The notes below the pieces were generated by a model, which worked only from the letters and a program-made list of their open reading frames with translations, did no database searches and had not been told where the DNA came from. DNA of 64,000 nucleotides from Ignavibacteriota bacterium (lineage in GTDB: Bacteria; Bacteroidota; Ignavibacteria; Ignavibacteriales; Ignavibacteriaceae). This document shows, in pieces, positions 22,335 through 30,716 of the stretch (positions within the stretch are counted from its first letter, which is position 1; every line of letters starts with the position of its first letter). A program made the translations under genes and the position numbers. The DNA is taken from contig CP053446.1 of assembly GCA_013285405.1 (NCBI GenBank), forward strand, positions 1,711,985 to 1,775,984. Reading direction: 5' to 3'.

Positions 22335-23840
22335 ATGCAAAACACCGATAAAAAAGAAATTATAAAACATATAAAAAAATTGTCCTCACCTTTCAATCCA
22401 AAAAGCAAAGAACTTGCGATCATTCTTGCAGCCGGTCACGGCAAAAGAATAAAATCTCAGCGATCAAAAATGCTTCACACAATTTGGGGAATTCCAACCG
22501 TTGAAAGAGTACACAATGCCTGCACAAAAGCTGTGAAAGGAATAAACTCCGTTGTAGTTGTAGGAATCAAAGCACTTGATGTGTTGAATGTTCTTGGAAA
22601 AAAATCAAACACAGCTTATGCTTACCAGGAGGAACAGAACGGAACCGGACACGCAGTTCAGGTTGCTCTGAAAAGTATTAAAAATTTTCCTGATGATGGA
22701 ATTGTTTACGTGCTTCCAGGTGATATGGGATTGATAGATGTCGAAACACTTCAAAGTTTCAGAAAAAGTTTTGTTGACTCAAAAGCTGATATGATTGTTC
22801 TGACAGGACTGTTCAAAGGAGATTCAAAGGAAAATAATTATGGAAGAATAATCCGAGTTAAGTATAAAGACACAAAGGGAAAACGATCCGGAAAAGATCA
22901 TGGGAAAGTAATTGAGATAATGGAGTACAAAGATATTCTTGCTTTACCTGATGGAAAGTCGTATGTAACAAATTATAAAGGGAAGAAGTATTCTTTTACA
23001 AAAAAAGAACTAATTGAAAATAATGAATACAACTCCGGTGTTTTCGCTTTCCGGTTTGGGAAGTTGAAAGAACTTATTAATAAACTCAAGAGTGAAAACG
23101 TTCAGAAAGAAATATATCTCACCGATCTCATTTCACTATTCAATGAAAAGAATTATTCTGTTTCTGCTGTAAGCCCCGAAAAAGATTACGTTGTAATGGG
23201 CTTTAACAACAAGTCTGTGTTGAAAGAAATGGAAGCTATTGCCCGGAAAAATGTTTATGAAAAGCTGAAAGACATTATTGAAATTGAAGACCCGGATGAT
23301 TTCTTCATCCACGAAAAAGTTGTTGAAAATATTTTAATGGCGGATAAAAAGTATGCTGCACTTGATGTTGTTATTGGAAAAGGTGTTCATATCGGAAAAG
23401 ATGTGAACCTGAATTTTAATTTGCAACTTGGAAAAAATGTTTTTGTTGACGGGAAAGTTTTGTTCGGGAAAAATGTTTCTGTAAGTCAGAATGTTCATCT
23501 TTCCTGTTACCCGGGACAAACACTTAAAATCGGGAACGATGTGCAAATCCTCTGGGGAGATATTATCAAGGGAAACATTGTTATCGGTGATGGTTCAATA
23601 ATTGAATCCAGTGTTAATATGACCGGCAGTGATGAATTCCCATTACGAATTGGAAAAAATGTTTTGATAAAAGGAACATCATACATTTTCGGTTCGAAAA
23701 TAGCTGACAATCTTTTTATCGAGCACAGCATACTTGTTAAAAAGAAAGTTCGAGCAGTGAAAGATAAAAAAGGAAAGATACAGCCAGTAAGATATTTTGT
23801 GCCGGAGAGTGAGGGGAAGAAAGTGATTCAAGATTTGTAG
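22335..23840 (+). CDS. GlmU-like sugar-1-phosphate nucleotidyltransferase with divergent left-handed beta-helix
   Basis: Residues 25-280 are a nucleotidyltransferase domain: LAIILAAGHGKRIKSQRSKM (the pyrophosphorylase loop with Lys), QEEQNGTGHAVQVAL, VLPGDMGLID and EYNSGVFAFR, close to the uridyltransferase half of GlmU. Residues 330-470 form left-handed beta-helix hexapeptide repeats (VIGKGVHIGKDVNLNF, IVIGDGSIIESSV). The acetyltransferase signatures of GlmU (HLSYIGDA, NYDG) are absent and the C-terminus is basic. It is therefore probably a UTP-sugar pyrophosphorylase lacking the acetylation step, or acting on another sugar. It ends at a bidirectional terminator beside an IS element. Confidence 0.75.
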   Translation: MQNTDKKEIIKHIKKLSSPFNPKSKELAIILAAGHGKRIKSQRSKMLHTIWGIPTVERVHNACTKAVKGINSVVVVGIKALDVLNVLGKKSNTAYAYQEEQNGTGHAVQVALKSIKNFPDDGIVYVLPGDMGLIDVETLQSFRKSFVDSKADMIVLTGLFKGDSKENNYGRIIRVKYKDTKGKRSGKDHGKVIEIMEYKDILALPDGKSYVTNYKGKKYSFTKKELIENNEYNSGVFAFRFGKLKELINKLKSENVQKEIYLTDLISLFNEKNYSVSAVSPEKDYVVMGFNNKSVLKEMEAIARKNVYEKLKDIIEIEDPDDFFIHEKVVENILMADKKYAALDVVIGKGVHIGKDVNLNFNLQLGKNVFVDGKVLFGKNVSVSQNVHLSCYPGQTLKIGNDVQILWGDIIKGNIVIGDGSIIESSVNMTGSDEFPLRIGKNVLIKGTSYIFGSKIADNLFIEHSILVKKKVRAVKDKKGKIQPVRYFVPESEGKKVIQDL

Positions 23841-23843
23841 AAT

Positions 23844-23873
23844 AAAAAAGCTCTTCTTTCGAAGAGCTTTTTT
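23844..23873. terminator. Bidirectional Rho-independent terminator
   Basis: Stem AAAAAAGCTCTTC/GAAGAGCTTTTTT with a TTTC loop. The A tract on the left and the T tract on the right let it work in both directions. It ends the GlmU-like gene. Before the IS insertion it would also have lain about 24 bp beyond the rpsT stop codon. Confidence 0.88.
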
Positions 23874-23885
23874 GTGTGAGAAAAA

Positions 23886-23893
23886 TTTATGAG
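23886..23893. repeat. Target-site duplication of the IS (left copy)
   Basis: The 8 bases TTTATGAG here are repeated exactly at 25340-25347, directly outside the two ends of the IS256-type element. IS256-family elements make 8-9 bp duplications. Confidence 0.8.
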
Positions 23894-23921
23894 GGGAGTG
23901 TAAATAATTCTGTGTAAATGG
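23894..23921 (+). repeat. Left terminal inverted repeat of the IS
   Basis: Twenty-eight bases beginning GGGAGTGTAAA and ending GTGTAAATGG; inverted partner of 25312-25339. Confidence 0.78.
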
Positions 23922-23936
23922 TTAAAGTAAGAAATT

Positions 23937-23999
23937 AGCTAAGTGCTGCGAAGCGTAGCGAAGCAGCACTTAGCTTGGCGAAAATCCTTCGGGGTTTTC
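23937..23999 (+). promoter_or_regulatory. Two hairpins in the IS leader
   Basis: A perfect 13-bp stem (23937-23949 with 23963-23975, AGCTAAGTGCTGC and its complement) around a 13-base loop is followed by a second hairpin at 23980-23999 with an 8-bp stem (one G-T pair) and a TTCG tetraloop. They lie between the left IS end and the transposase start. Such structures can block read-through transcription or translation entering the element from outside. This role is inferred; the structure is seen directly. Confidence 0.6.
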
Positions 24000-24072
24000 A
24001 TTTCACAAAAAACTAATTACTTTTAACCATTATCCGAACTACCTTTTGGTAGTCAGGAAGGAGATTTACAGA

Positions 24073-25302
24073 ATGGAACTTACTCCAGAGATGATCGAGC
24101 AGTTAAAAGCCGATCTTAAAAAAGCTAAAACATATCAAGACTTGATGGGAGAAGGAGGAGCCATCAAGAAGATCATCAAAGCCTCTTTAGAGGGAATGCT
24201 GGATGCTGAACTTACCGAACACCTGGGTTATGAAAAATACTCACCTGCTGGTAAAAACACAGGTAACAGTCGTAACGGTAAAACCCACAAGACGCTGAAG
24301 AATGATAACGGAGAAATTGAGCTAACAGTACCCAGAGATCGCAACGGTTCATTTGATCCTATTGTAGTAAAAAAGTATGAGCGAACCCTGGGACCGATTG
24401 AAGATAAAATTATCTCAATGTATGCAAAGGGAATGACCACAAGAGATATACAATCACACGTTCAGGAGTTCTATGGATTGGATATAAGTGCATCGCTGGT
24501 TTCACAGATAACCGATAAGATCATTGACCTTGCCAAAGAATGGCACAACCGTCCACTTGAATCGGTTTACCCAATAGTATTTTTCGATGCAATCCATTAC
24601 AAAGTAACCAGCGAAGGAAAGGTAACTAATAAAGCAGCTTACACTTGTCTGGCGCTTGATATTACGGGTAAAAAGGATCTTCTGGGCTTATGGGTAAGCG
24701 AAGCTGAAGGCTCAAACTTCTGGCTTGGTGTTTTAACTGAATTAAAGAATCGTGGTCTCCAGGATATCCTTATTGCTTGTGTTGATGGACTGAAAGGTTT
24801 TCCTGAAGCAATCAATACAGTTTTTCCGGGAACAGAAATCCAGCTCTGTATCATTCACCTAATCAGAAACACTCTGAGATATATTGCAAGCAAAGATCAG
24901 AAATCATTTATGAAGGAACTTCGATTAGTTTACTCGGCACCAACAGAAGAAGCAGCTCTGATTGCTCTTGACAATCTGGAAGAAAACTGGGGCAAGAAAT
25001 ATTCTCTATCAATCAGAACCTGGAGACAGAACTGGGTTCACGCTTCTACGTTTTTCAAGTATCCGGATGAAATCAGAAGAATCATTTACACTACCAATGC
25101 TGTTGAAGCTGTGCATCGTCAGTTTAGAAAGGTAACAAAACAGAGAAGCATTTTTCCCAATGATGAAGCACTGAAAAAAATGCTTTACTTAGCTTACAGA
25201 GATATATCAAAAAAGTGGACTGTTATGCCCGTGCAGAACTGGGCTGTTGCTTTATCTCATTTATCTATTATTTTTGACCAGAGATTAAAAAATGTTCTTT
25301 AA
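24073..25302 (+). CDS. IS256-family transposase
   Basis: A 409-aa mutator-type DDE transposase, full length. The DNA-binding N-terminal part (about 1-110) contains the SLEGMLDAELTEHLGYEKY motif of the family. The catalytic residues are visible as Asp in VFFDAIHYK, Asp in ACVDGLKGFPEA and Glu in TTNAVEAVHRQFRK. ATG at 24073 is chosen because AAGGAG lies at 24057-24062; an in-frame GTG-type start farther upstream has no such site. No frameshift or internal stop is present, so the enzyme may be active. Confidence 0.95.
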   Translation: MELTPEMIEQLKADLKKAKTYQDLMGEGGAIKKIIKASLEGMLDAELTEHLGYEKYSPAGKNTGNSRNGKTHKTLKNDNGEIELTVPRDRNGSFDPIVVKKYERTLGPIEDKIISMYAKGMTTRDIQSHVQEFYGLDISASLVSQITDKIIDLAKEWHNRPLESVYPIVFFDAIHYKVTSEGKVTNKAAYTCLALDITGKKDLLGLWVSEAEGSNFWLGVLTELKNRGLQDILIACVDGLKGFPEAINTVFPGTEIQLCIIHLIRNTLRYIASKDQKSFMKELRLVYSAPTEEAALIALDNLEENWGKKYSLSIRTWRQNWVHASTFFKYPDEIRRIIYTTNAVEAVHRQFRKVTKQRSIFPNDEALKKMLYLAYRDISKKWTVMPVQNWAVALSHLSIIFDQRLKNVL

Positions 25303-25311
25303 TACTAATTC

Positions 25312-25339
25312 CCATTTACACAAATTATTTTACAGACTC
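25312..25339 (-). repeat. Right terminal inverted repeat of the IS
   Basis: Read on the minus strand it begins GAGTCTGTAAA and ends GTGTAAATGG, pairing with 23894-23921. Confidence 0.78.
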
Positions 25340-25347
25340 TTTATGAG
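25340..25347. repeat. Target-site duplication of the IS (right copy)
   Basis: TTTATGAG, identical to 23886-23893. Confidence 0.8.
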
Positions 25348-25351
25348 CGAG

Positions 25352-25615
25352 CTATGCTTTTTTCTGTAAACTGTTCAGGTGTCTTGTTATCATCGATTTT
25401 TTTCGTGAAGCTGTGTTCTTTTTAATAAGACCTTTTGTAGTTCCTTTATCAAGAATGCTTACAGCTTCTTTATAAAGTTTTTCTGCTTCTTCCTTGTTTG
25501 CAGATGCTAAAACTTTTTTAACGCTTGATTTAATCCTGGATTCTGCTGCTTTGTTAACTACCTGTCGTCTTGCACTTACTCTAATTCTTTTTTCAGCCGA
25601 TTTATGAGTTGCCAT
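25352..25615 (-). CDS. rpsT: 30S ribosomal protein S20
   Basis: An 87-aa basic protein with the S20 signature: MATHKSAEKRIRVSARRQVVN at the start, then helices rich in Ala and Lys (SSVKKVLA, KGLIKKNTASRKKS) and a basic end. It binds 16S rRNA early in assembly of the small subunit. AGAAGGA lies 11-17 bases upstream of the ATG as ribosome site. The gene itself is intact, but an IS has inserted 4 bp past its stop codon, so its transcript now enters the IS antisense to the transposase. Confidence 0.96.
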   Translation of the reverse strand: MATHKSAEKRIRVSARRQVVNKAAESRIKSSVKKVLASANKEEAEKLYKEAVSILDKGTTKGLIKKNTASRKKSMITRHLNSLQKKA

Positions 25616-25751
25616 TAAATAAAAATCCTTCTTTTTTAACTAATTATAACTTCTTTTTGTCAAAATTTGAGTGCCAAATATAGGTTATATGGGATTTGAA
25701 ATCAACCTTTGTGAAGGTAACTTTTGAAGGCTAATTATTTCAATTTATGAT

Positions 25752-25828
25752 GTCACCCTGAACTAATTTCAGGGTCTTTTTCTTAATTCAGAAGGAATAT
25801 TAAGATCCCGAAACAAGTTCGGGATGAC
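25752..25828. repeat. Dispersed palindromic element, two arms
   Basis: Arm 1 (25752-25776, GTCACCCTGAAC...TTCAGGGTC) and arm 2 (25804-25828, GATCCCGAA...TTCGGGATGAC) are inverted copies of one another, and each folds on itself (7- and 8-bp inner stems). Arm 1 is followed by a T run and could terminate transcription. The element ends 2 bp before the queE start codon. Related arms occur at 26484-26583, 37297-37384, 39156-39181 and inside coding sequence near 47.1 kb. Confidence 0.75.
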
Positions 25829-25830
25829 TG

Positions 25831-26475
25831 ATGATGCTAAAAATCAATGAAATATATCATTCAATTCAAGGCGAAAGTACGAGTGCCGGAAGACCTTGTG
25901 TTTTCGTACGATTGACTTACTGCAATCTTCGCTGTACTTACTGCGATACTGAATATGCTTTTTACGAAGGAAAAGATTTTTCAGTTCAACAAGTTATTGA
26001 TGAAGTTGAAAAATATAATTGCAAACTTGTTGAAGTAACCGGCGGTGAGCCACTAGTTCAGATAGATGAATGTCTTGAGTTGATGAAAAGACTATGCGAT
26101 CTTGGATATGAAGTAATGATCGAAACAGGAGGAAGTCTTGCAATAAAAGATATTGATCATCGTGTGAAAATTATTATGGATTTGAAATGTCCATCAAGTG
26201 GTATGGAGAAAAAAAATCTTTATGAAAATCTGCAGTACTTGAAATCCACAGACGAATTAAAGTTTGTAATCGGCAATCGAGAAGATTATGAGTGGACAGT
26301 CAACACATTGAAAAAAAATAACCTGAAAGGTAAGTGTGAAATACTTTTCTCTGTTGTATTTGGCAAACTTGAACCGATTGAGTTGGTGAACTGGATTCTG
26401 GAAGATAAACTGGAGGTAAGATTTCAACTTCAGATGCATAAATTTATTTGGCACCCGGAAACAAAAGGAGTTTAG
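25831..26475 (+). CDS. queE: 7-carboxy-7-deazaguanine synthase QueE (radical SAM)
   Basis: Converts 6-carboxytetrahydropterin to 7-carboxy-7-deazaguanine in the queuosine pathway. The N-terminus has INEIYHSIQGES, then the radical-SAM cluster motif CNLRCTYC (Cys-x3-Cys-x2-Cys) at about residue 31, then VTGGEPLVQ for SAM binding. At 214 aa it is typical of the short QueE type. Either of two adjacent ATG codons (25831, 25834) may start it; there is no separate ribosome site because a palindromic repeat abuts the start. The partner gene queD follows after a repeat-filled gap. Confidence 0.94.
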   Translation: MMLKINEIYHSIQGESTSAGRPCVFVRLTYCNLRCTYCDTEYAFYEGKDFSVQQVIDEVEKYNCKLVEVTGGEPLVQIDECLELMKRLCDLGYEVMIETGGSLAIKDIDHRVKIIMDLKCPSSGMEKKNLYENLQYLKSTDELKFVIGNREDYEWTVNTLKKNNLKGKCEILFSVVFGKLEPIELVNWILEDKLEVRFQLQMHKFIWHPETKGV

Positions 26476-26483
26476 TGTGCTTT

Positions 26484-26583
26484 GTCATCACGATCCCGAC
26501 TTTAGTCGGGAGAAGTGATCTCTGTTTATAAATTATTGTTGGGATTGCTTCGTATCCCGATAAATCGGGATTCTCGCAATGAC
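26484..26583. repeat. Dispersed palindromic element between queE and queD
   Basis: The left arm (26484-26522) contains an inner hairpin TCCCGACTTTAGTCGGGA. The right arm (26541-26583) reads, in complement, GTCATTGCGAG followed by an inner TCCCGATTTATCGGGA hairpin and CGAAGCAATCCC. The two arms are inverted copies. It fills most of the 132-bp gap and creates a spurious upstream extension of the queD reading frame. Confidence 0.75.
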
Positions 26584-26607
26584 AGAAGAAAAATTGGAAA
26601 TAAAATT

Positions 26608-27021
26608 ATGAAAATCGCAAAAGAGTTCAGATGGGAAATGGGACACAGATTACCGGATCATTTTGGTCTGTGCAAAAACATTCACGGTCATTCATACAAA
26701 ATGCTCGTTGAGTTTGATGGTGAGCTTAACAAAGATGAAATGATCATTGATTATTACGATGTGGAAAAAATCATCAACCCGATAATTGAAAAACTCGATC
26801 ATTCTTTTATGGTAAATAAAAACGATAAAGTTGTTCTTGAATTTTTAGAAAAGATGAATTCAAAAAAAGTTGTTGTTGATTTCCAATCAACTGCAGAAAA
26901 CATCTGTCTTTATCTTTTGAATGAAATTAATAAAACTCAACTACCTGAAAACGTGAACGAAATCAAAGTTCGAGTGTATGAAACATCAGATGATTATGCT
27001 GAAGAATCATTGCGTTTATAA
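26608..27021 (+). CDS. queD: 6-carboxy-5,6,7,8-tetrahydropterin synthase QueD
   Basis: Makes 6-carboxytetrahydropterin from dihydroneopterin triphosphate, the step before QueE. Zinc ligands are visible as the His in MGHRLPDHF and the two His in NIHGHSYK, with the catalytic Cys in FGLCKN between them. DYYDVEKIINPIIEKLDHSF and a late YETSDDYAEE complete the family pattern. It is 137 aa from ATG 26608; an upstream in-frame extension to 26515 is rejected because it lies in a repeat. The stop overlaps the truA start by one base. Confidence 0.94.
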   Translation: MKIAKEFRWEMGHRLPDHFGLCKNIHGHSYKMLVEFDGELNKDEMIIDYYDVEKIINPIIEKLDHSFMVNKNDKVVLEFLEKMNSKKVVVDFQSTAENICLYLLNEINKTQLPENVNEIKVRVYETSDDYAEESLRL

Positions 27022-27884
27022 TGAATAAAAGTAAGAGGAAGAATTCGAGTAGAAAAAATTTCAAATTCAATAAATCTCAAATTAAATTTAAACCTTCAAA
27101 AGATTTTTCTCGTTTCAAACTATTTATTGAGTACGATGGAACCCGCTATTCGGGCTGGCAGAAACAGGAAAACGCAAAGACAATTCAGGGAACAATTGTA
27201 AAAGCAGCAAAAGAAATTTTTGGAAATGAATTTATAGATCTGCAAGGTTCAGGAAGAACTGATAGTGGGGTTCATACACTTTGCCAGGTTGCTCATCTGG
27301 ATGTTAAAACAGTTCTCTCTCCGAAAATTATTCGAATAAAATTGAACGATCTACTTCCGTATGATATCAATATTTTAAAGGTAGAAAAATCATCAACCAA
27401 TTTTCATGCACGACATGATGCAAAGACACGTAGTTACATTTATCAAATTTCTAAAAGAAGAACGGCATTTGGGAAAAATTATGTTTGGTGGGTGAAAGAC
27501 AAACTCGATTTTAATAAAATGGAATCGGCTTCAAAATTATTCATTGGTATGCACGACTTTTCATCTTTCACTGATGATGACCCGGATGAAAAATCCACAA
27601 GAGTTTTAATAGAAAATATTCAGATGAAAGAAGAGGGAGATTTAATTTTGATAAGAATAACCGGTTCGCATTTTATCTGGAAAATGGTTCGAAGAATTGT
27701 TGGAGTTCTTGTTGAAGTAGGTAGAGGAAAGAAAAATGAAGGTGATATTTTGAACTATCTGCACAAAAAATCAAATGAAGTTGCAAAGTTTACAGCACCG
27801 CCATCAGGATTATTTTTGGAAAGGGTTTTATATGTTGGAGATAAATTTGAAGATGATTTTAATACAATTAATAAAATTTCTTAA
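27021..27884 (+). CDS. truA: tRNA pseudouridine(38-40) synthase TruA
   Basis: Isomerises uridines 38-40 of tRNA anticodon arms. The first 30 residues are a lysine-rich extension not typical of the family. The core then starts at FKLFIEYDGTRYSGWQKQ, with the catalytic Asp in GSGRTDSGVHT near residue 84, then FHARHDAKTRSYIYQI and HFIWKMVRRIVGVLVEVGRG. It overlaps queD by one base (TAATG), joining a queuosine step and another tRNA modification in one unit. The extension may aid RNA binding; ATG 27021 is kept because of the coupling. Confidence 0.94.
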   Translation: MNKSKRKNSSRKNFKFNKSQIKFKPSKDFSRFKLFIEYDGTRYSGWQKQENAKTIQGTIVKAAKEIFGNEFIDLQGSGRTDSGVHTLCQVAHLDVKTVLSPKIIRIKLNDLLPYDINILKVEKSSTNFHARHDAKTRSYIYQISKRRTAFGKNYVWWVKDKLDFNKMESASKLFIGMHDFSSFTDDDPDEKSTRVLIENIQMKEEGDLILIRITGSHFIWKMVRRIVGVLVEVGRGKKNEGDILNYLHKKSNEVAKFTAPPSGLFLERVLYVGDKFEDDFNTINKIS

Positions 27885-27915
27885 GTATTTACTCTTAAGC
27901 CTAAATTTGTAACAA

Positions 27916-28458
27916 ATGCTAACAGAACTTGATGTATTAAAAGATGTCACACAAAAGTTTGAAAAGCTGAACTTTCAGTATATGTTAACCGGTTCGCTTG
28001 CAATGTCGTATTATGCTCAACCAAGAATGACAAGGGATATCGATTTAGTTGTAAATATTGTTCCGACTATGGTTGAAAATATGGAATCAGTTTTTGCATC
28101 AGATTACTATATTTCAGTTGACTCGATACATGATGCAATCCAAAATGAATTCATTTTTAATTTAATACATATTAAAAGTTTAATAAAAATAGATTGCATT
28201 GTAAAAAAGAATGATGAATACAGAATATCAGAATTTGAACGCAGGAAGAAAATAAGGTTAACAGATTTTGAAATTTTCATTGTAAGTAAAGAAGACTTGA
28301 TAATTTCGAAATTGATTTGGTTCAGAGAGAGTGGTTCAGAAATCCAAAAAAAAGATATAAAAAATCTGCTTAATTCTGGTTATGAAAATGATTATTTGTT
28401 AAATTGGCTAAGAAAATTAAATCTTAATGAACAATTTCAAGCAGTAACAGATGAATGA
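27916..28458 (+). CDS. Nucleotidyltransferase-fold protein, AbiEii-like
   Basis: A 180-aa protein with the minimal nucleotidyltransferase pattern: YMLTGSLAMSYYAQPRMTRDIDLVV (G-S then D-x-D metal residues near 41-43) and a later Asp in LIKIDCIVKK. This resembles the AbiEii/AbiGii toxin and related DUF families. It overlaps the following 77-aa gene by 8 bp, so the two are translated together. In known abortive-infection or toxin-antitoxin pairs the partner is a helical antitoxin; the partner here does not resemble AbiEi. No activity is claimed. Confidence 0.6.
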   Translation: MLTELDVLKDVTQKFEKLNFQYMLTGSLAMSYYAQPRMTRDIDLVVNIVPTMVENMESVFASDYYISVDSIHDAIQNEFIFNLIHIKSLIKIDCIVKKNDEYRISEFERRKKIRLTDFEIFIVSKEDLIISKLIWFRESGSEIQKKDIKNLLNSGYENDYLLNWLRKLNLNEQFQAVTDE

Positions 28459-28684
28459 TACGTCTCCTCGAATAGAAGAAATGATAAACCAGATTTATTT
28501 GAAAAAGACTGGTGAAGAGAAAATTCTGATTGCATTAAAAATGTTTGAAACAGCCAGAGACATTGTAATATCTTCTCTGCCTAAAGATTTATCCGACAAA
28601 GAATTAAAGAAGGAATTGTTTTTAAGATTTTATGGAGATGAATTTGATGATATTATTCAAGAAAAAATTTATCGAAGGTTATAA
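28451..28684 (+). CDS. Small helical protein paired with a nucleotidyltransferase-like gene
   Basis: A 77-aa acidic/basic helical protein without signal or membrane segment (IALKMFETARDIVISSLP, KELKKELFLRFYGDEFDD). The LFLRFYGDEF ending is, as far as I recall, typical of a small conserved family often next to nucleotidyltransferases; this is from memory only. It overlaps the upstream gene by 8 bp and converges on uvrB with 16 bp between. It may be an antitoxin or accessory subunit. Confidence 0.55.
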   Translation: MNDTSPRIEEMINQIYLKKTGEEKILIALKMFETARDIVISSLPKDLSDKELKKELFLRFYGDEFDDIIQEKIYRRL

Positions 28685-28700
28685 TCCAGAAGTTAAAATA

Positions 28701-30713
28701 TTATTTAACCATCTTTTCTAATCTTAAAATTTCATCTCGCAGCGAAGCAGCTTTTTCAAACTCAAGATCTTTTGCAGCATTTCTCATTTGTTCCCGTAAT
28801 TGATCTATCAAATCTTCTTTCTGTTCTTTGTTCATATACTTTAAAACCGGTTCGGCTACTTTAGCAAATCCGTAATCCTCTTTATCATCCCGCTTTCTAA
28901 CTTCAGCAAGGGACGTTGAAGCGAGAATTTCTTCCATACTTTTATAGATTGTAGCAGGAACGATGTTATGTTCATCATTATATTTTTTCTGGAGTTTTCT
29001 TCGTCTGTTGGTTTCAGTAATAGTCTTTTGCATTGATTGCGTTATTACGTCAGCATACATAATCACTTTGCCATTTACATTTCGGGCAGTTCTTCCAGCA
29101 ACCTGCATCAAAGATTTTTCGCTTCGAAGAAATCCTTCTTTATCAGCATCGATTATCGCGACAAGTGAAACTTCCGGAAGATCTAACCCTTCTCTCAGAA
29201 GATTTACGCCAACTAAAACATCAAATTCACCCAAACGTAAATCACGAAGTATTTCTACTCTTTCTAATGAATCAATATCGCTGTGAATGTAACGGACACG
29301 AATTTTTATTTTATCGAGATAATCTGCAAGGTCTTCAGCCATCTTTTTTGTTAGTGTTGTAACCAGAGTTCTTTCCTTTTTATTAACTCTGGTTCTTATT
29401 TCATCAATAAGATCATCAATTTGTCCTTTTATCGGACGAACTTCAATTTCGGGATCGAGCAATCCTGTTGGACGAATAATTTGTTCAACAATCACTCCAT
29501 CGCACATCTCAAGTTCGTAATCACCCGGAGTAGCACTTACAAAAATTACCTGGTTTAACATTTCCATAAATTCTTCGTACTTCATCGGTCTGTTATCAAG
29601 TGCAGATGGTAAACGAAAACCGTACTCAACTAACGTACTTTTTCTGCTTCTGTCACCATTATACATTCCCCTGATCTGCGGAATTGTTACATGTGATTCA
29701 TCAATCACCAAAAGAAAATCATCAGGAAAATAATCGAACAAGTTGAAAGGGCGCGAACCAGGTGCTCTTCCATCCATATGACGCGAATAATTTTCAATTC
29801 CGGAACAATAACCTATCTCCTTCATCATCTCAATATCGAACTTTGTTCTTTGTTCGAGTCGCTGTGCTTCAAGATATTTTTCTTCCTTACGAAATACTTC
29901 TAATCTCTCTGCAAGTTCCAGTTCGATATTGTATATTGCTTTCTGCATTTTATTGCGATCAGTGACAAAATATTTAGCAGGATAGATCGGAGCCGATTCA
30001 ACTTCACGAATAATATTTCCGGTCAATGAATCGATGATAGAAATCCTTTCGATATCGTTATCCCAAAGTTCAACTCTGATTGCTTCTTCATTCTGATAAG
30101 CAGGGATTATTTCTATCACATCACCTCTTGCACGAAATGTTCCTCTTCCAAATTCAGAATCGTTTCTTACGAAATGGATATCTATCAACTCTCTTAAAAA
30201 TTTTTTACGATCAAGTGTATCACCCTTTTTCACAAAAATAATTTGTCTGGCATATTCTTCCGGTGCACCAATTCCATAAATGCAGCTTACGCTTGCAACA
30301 ACAATTACATCACTTCGTCCTTCGATAAGTGAAGTAGTTGCTTTCAGTCGAAGCCGATCAATTTCTTCGTTTATAGAAAAATCTTTTTCAATGTAAAGAT
30401 CACTTTTAACAACATAAGCTTCGGGTTGATAATAATCGTAATAACTAATGAAGAACTCAACAGCATTTTCAGGAAAAAAAGATTTGAACTCTGAATAAAG
30501 CTGTGCTGCTAAAGTTTTATTGTGTGAGATAATTAATGTGGGTCTGTTAACTTGTTGAATAACATTTGAGATTGTAAAAGTCTTTCCGCTTCCTGTTACA
30601 CCAAGTAAAGTTTGGAATTTGTCACCCTGTTTTAATCCATCAACAAGTTTATCAATAGCTTGAGGCTGATCTCCGGCAGGCTTATAATTTGAAACAAGTT
30701 TGAATTTGTTCAT
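28701..30713 (-). CDS. uvrB: Excinuclease ABC subunit B
   Basis: The damage-verifying helicase-like subunit of nucleotide excision repair. Walker [13 protein letters not shown] lies near residue 37, the beta-hairpin motif [11 protein letters not shown] near 92, the DEAD-like box is VIDESH, helicase motifs V/VI appear as [18 protein letters not shown] and QVAGRTARN, and a UVR domain that contacts UvrC ends the protein ([20 protein letters not shown]). At 670 aa it is of standard length. The next gene on the same strand ends 3 bp upstream of the uvrB start codon. Confidence 0.97.
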   Translation of the reverse strand: MNKFKLVSNYKPAGDQPQAIDKLVDGLKQGDKFQTLLGVTGSGKTFTISNVIQQVNRPTLIISHNKTLAAQLYSEFKSFFPENAVEFFISYYDYYQPEAYVVKSDLYIEKDFSINEEIDRLRLKATTSLIEGRSDVIVVASVSCIYGIGAPEEYARQIIFVKKGDTLDRKKFLRELIDIHFVRNDSEFGRGTFRARGDVIEIIPAYQNEEAIRVELWDNDIERISIIDSLTGNIIREVESAPIYPAKYFVTDRNKMQKAIYNIELELAERLEVFRKEEKYLEAQRLEQRTKFDIEMMKEIGYCSGIENYSRHMDGRAPGSRPFNLFDYFPDDFLLVIDESHVTIPQIRGMYNGDRSRKSTLVEYGFRLPSALDNRPMKYEEFMEMLNQVIFVSATPGDYELEMCDGVIVEQIIRPTGLLDPEIEVRPIKGQIDDLIDEIRTRVNKKERTLVTTLTKKMAEDLADYLDKIKIRVRYIHSDIDSLERVEILRDLRLGEFDVLVGVNLLREGLDLPEVSLVAIIDADKEGFLRSEKSLMQVAGRTARNVNGKVIMYADVITQSMQKTITETNRRRKLQKKYNDEHNIVPATIYKSMEEILASTSLAEVRKRDDKEDYGFAKVAEPVLKYMNKEQKEDLIDQLREQMRNAAKDLEFEKAASLRDEILRLEKMVK

Positions 30714-30716
30714 ATA

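Larger units (their letters stand above)
23894..25339 (+). mobile_element. IS256-family insertion sequence, intact
   Basis: A 1446-bp element bounded by the 8-bp direct repeat TTTATGAG. Its ends are imperfect inverted repeats of 28 bp (23894-23921 and 25312-25339) that match at 21 positions, ending in the shared inner core GTGTAAATGG. One transposase gene fills it. It lies between the GlmU-like gene and rpsT, with the right junction only 4 bp from the rpsT stop codon. The perfect target duplication and intact gene suggest a recent insertion. Confidence 0.88.

Noticed and set aside
26515..26607. In-frame upstream extension of queD
   Set aside because: The 31 extra codons are made by a palindromic intergenic repeat, and known QueD proteins begin close to the KEFRWEMGHRL region.
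28963..29286. Plus-strand reading frame opposite uvrB
   Set aside because: It lies wholly inside the well-supported uvrB gene on the other strand and shows no motif; it reflects the codon pattern of uvrB.
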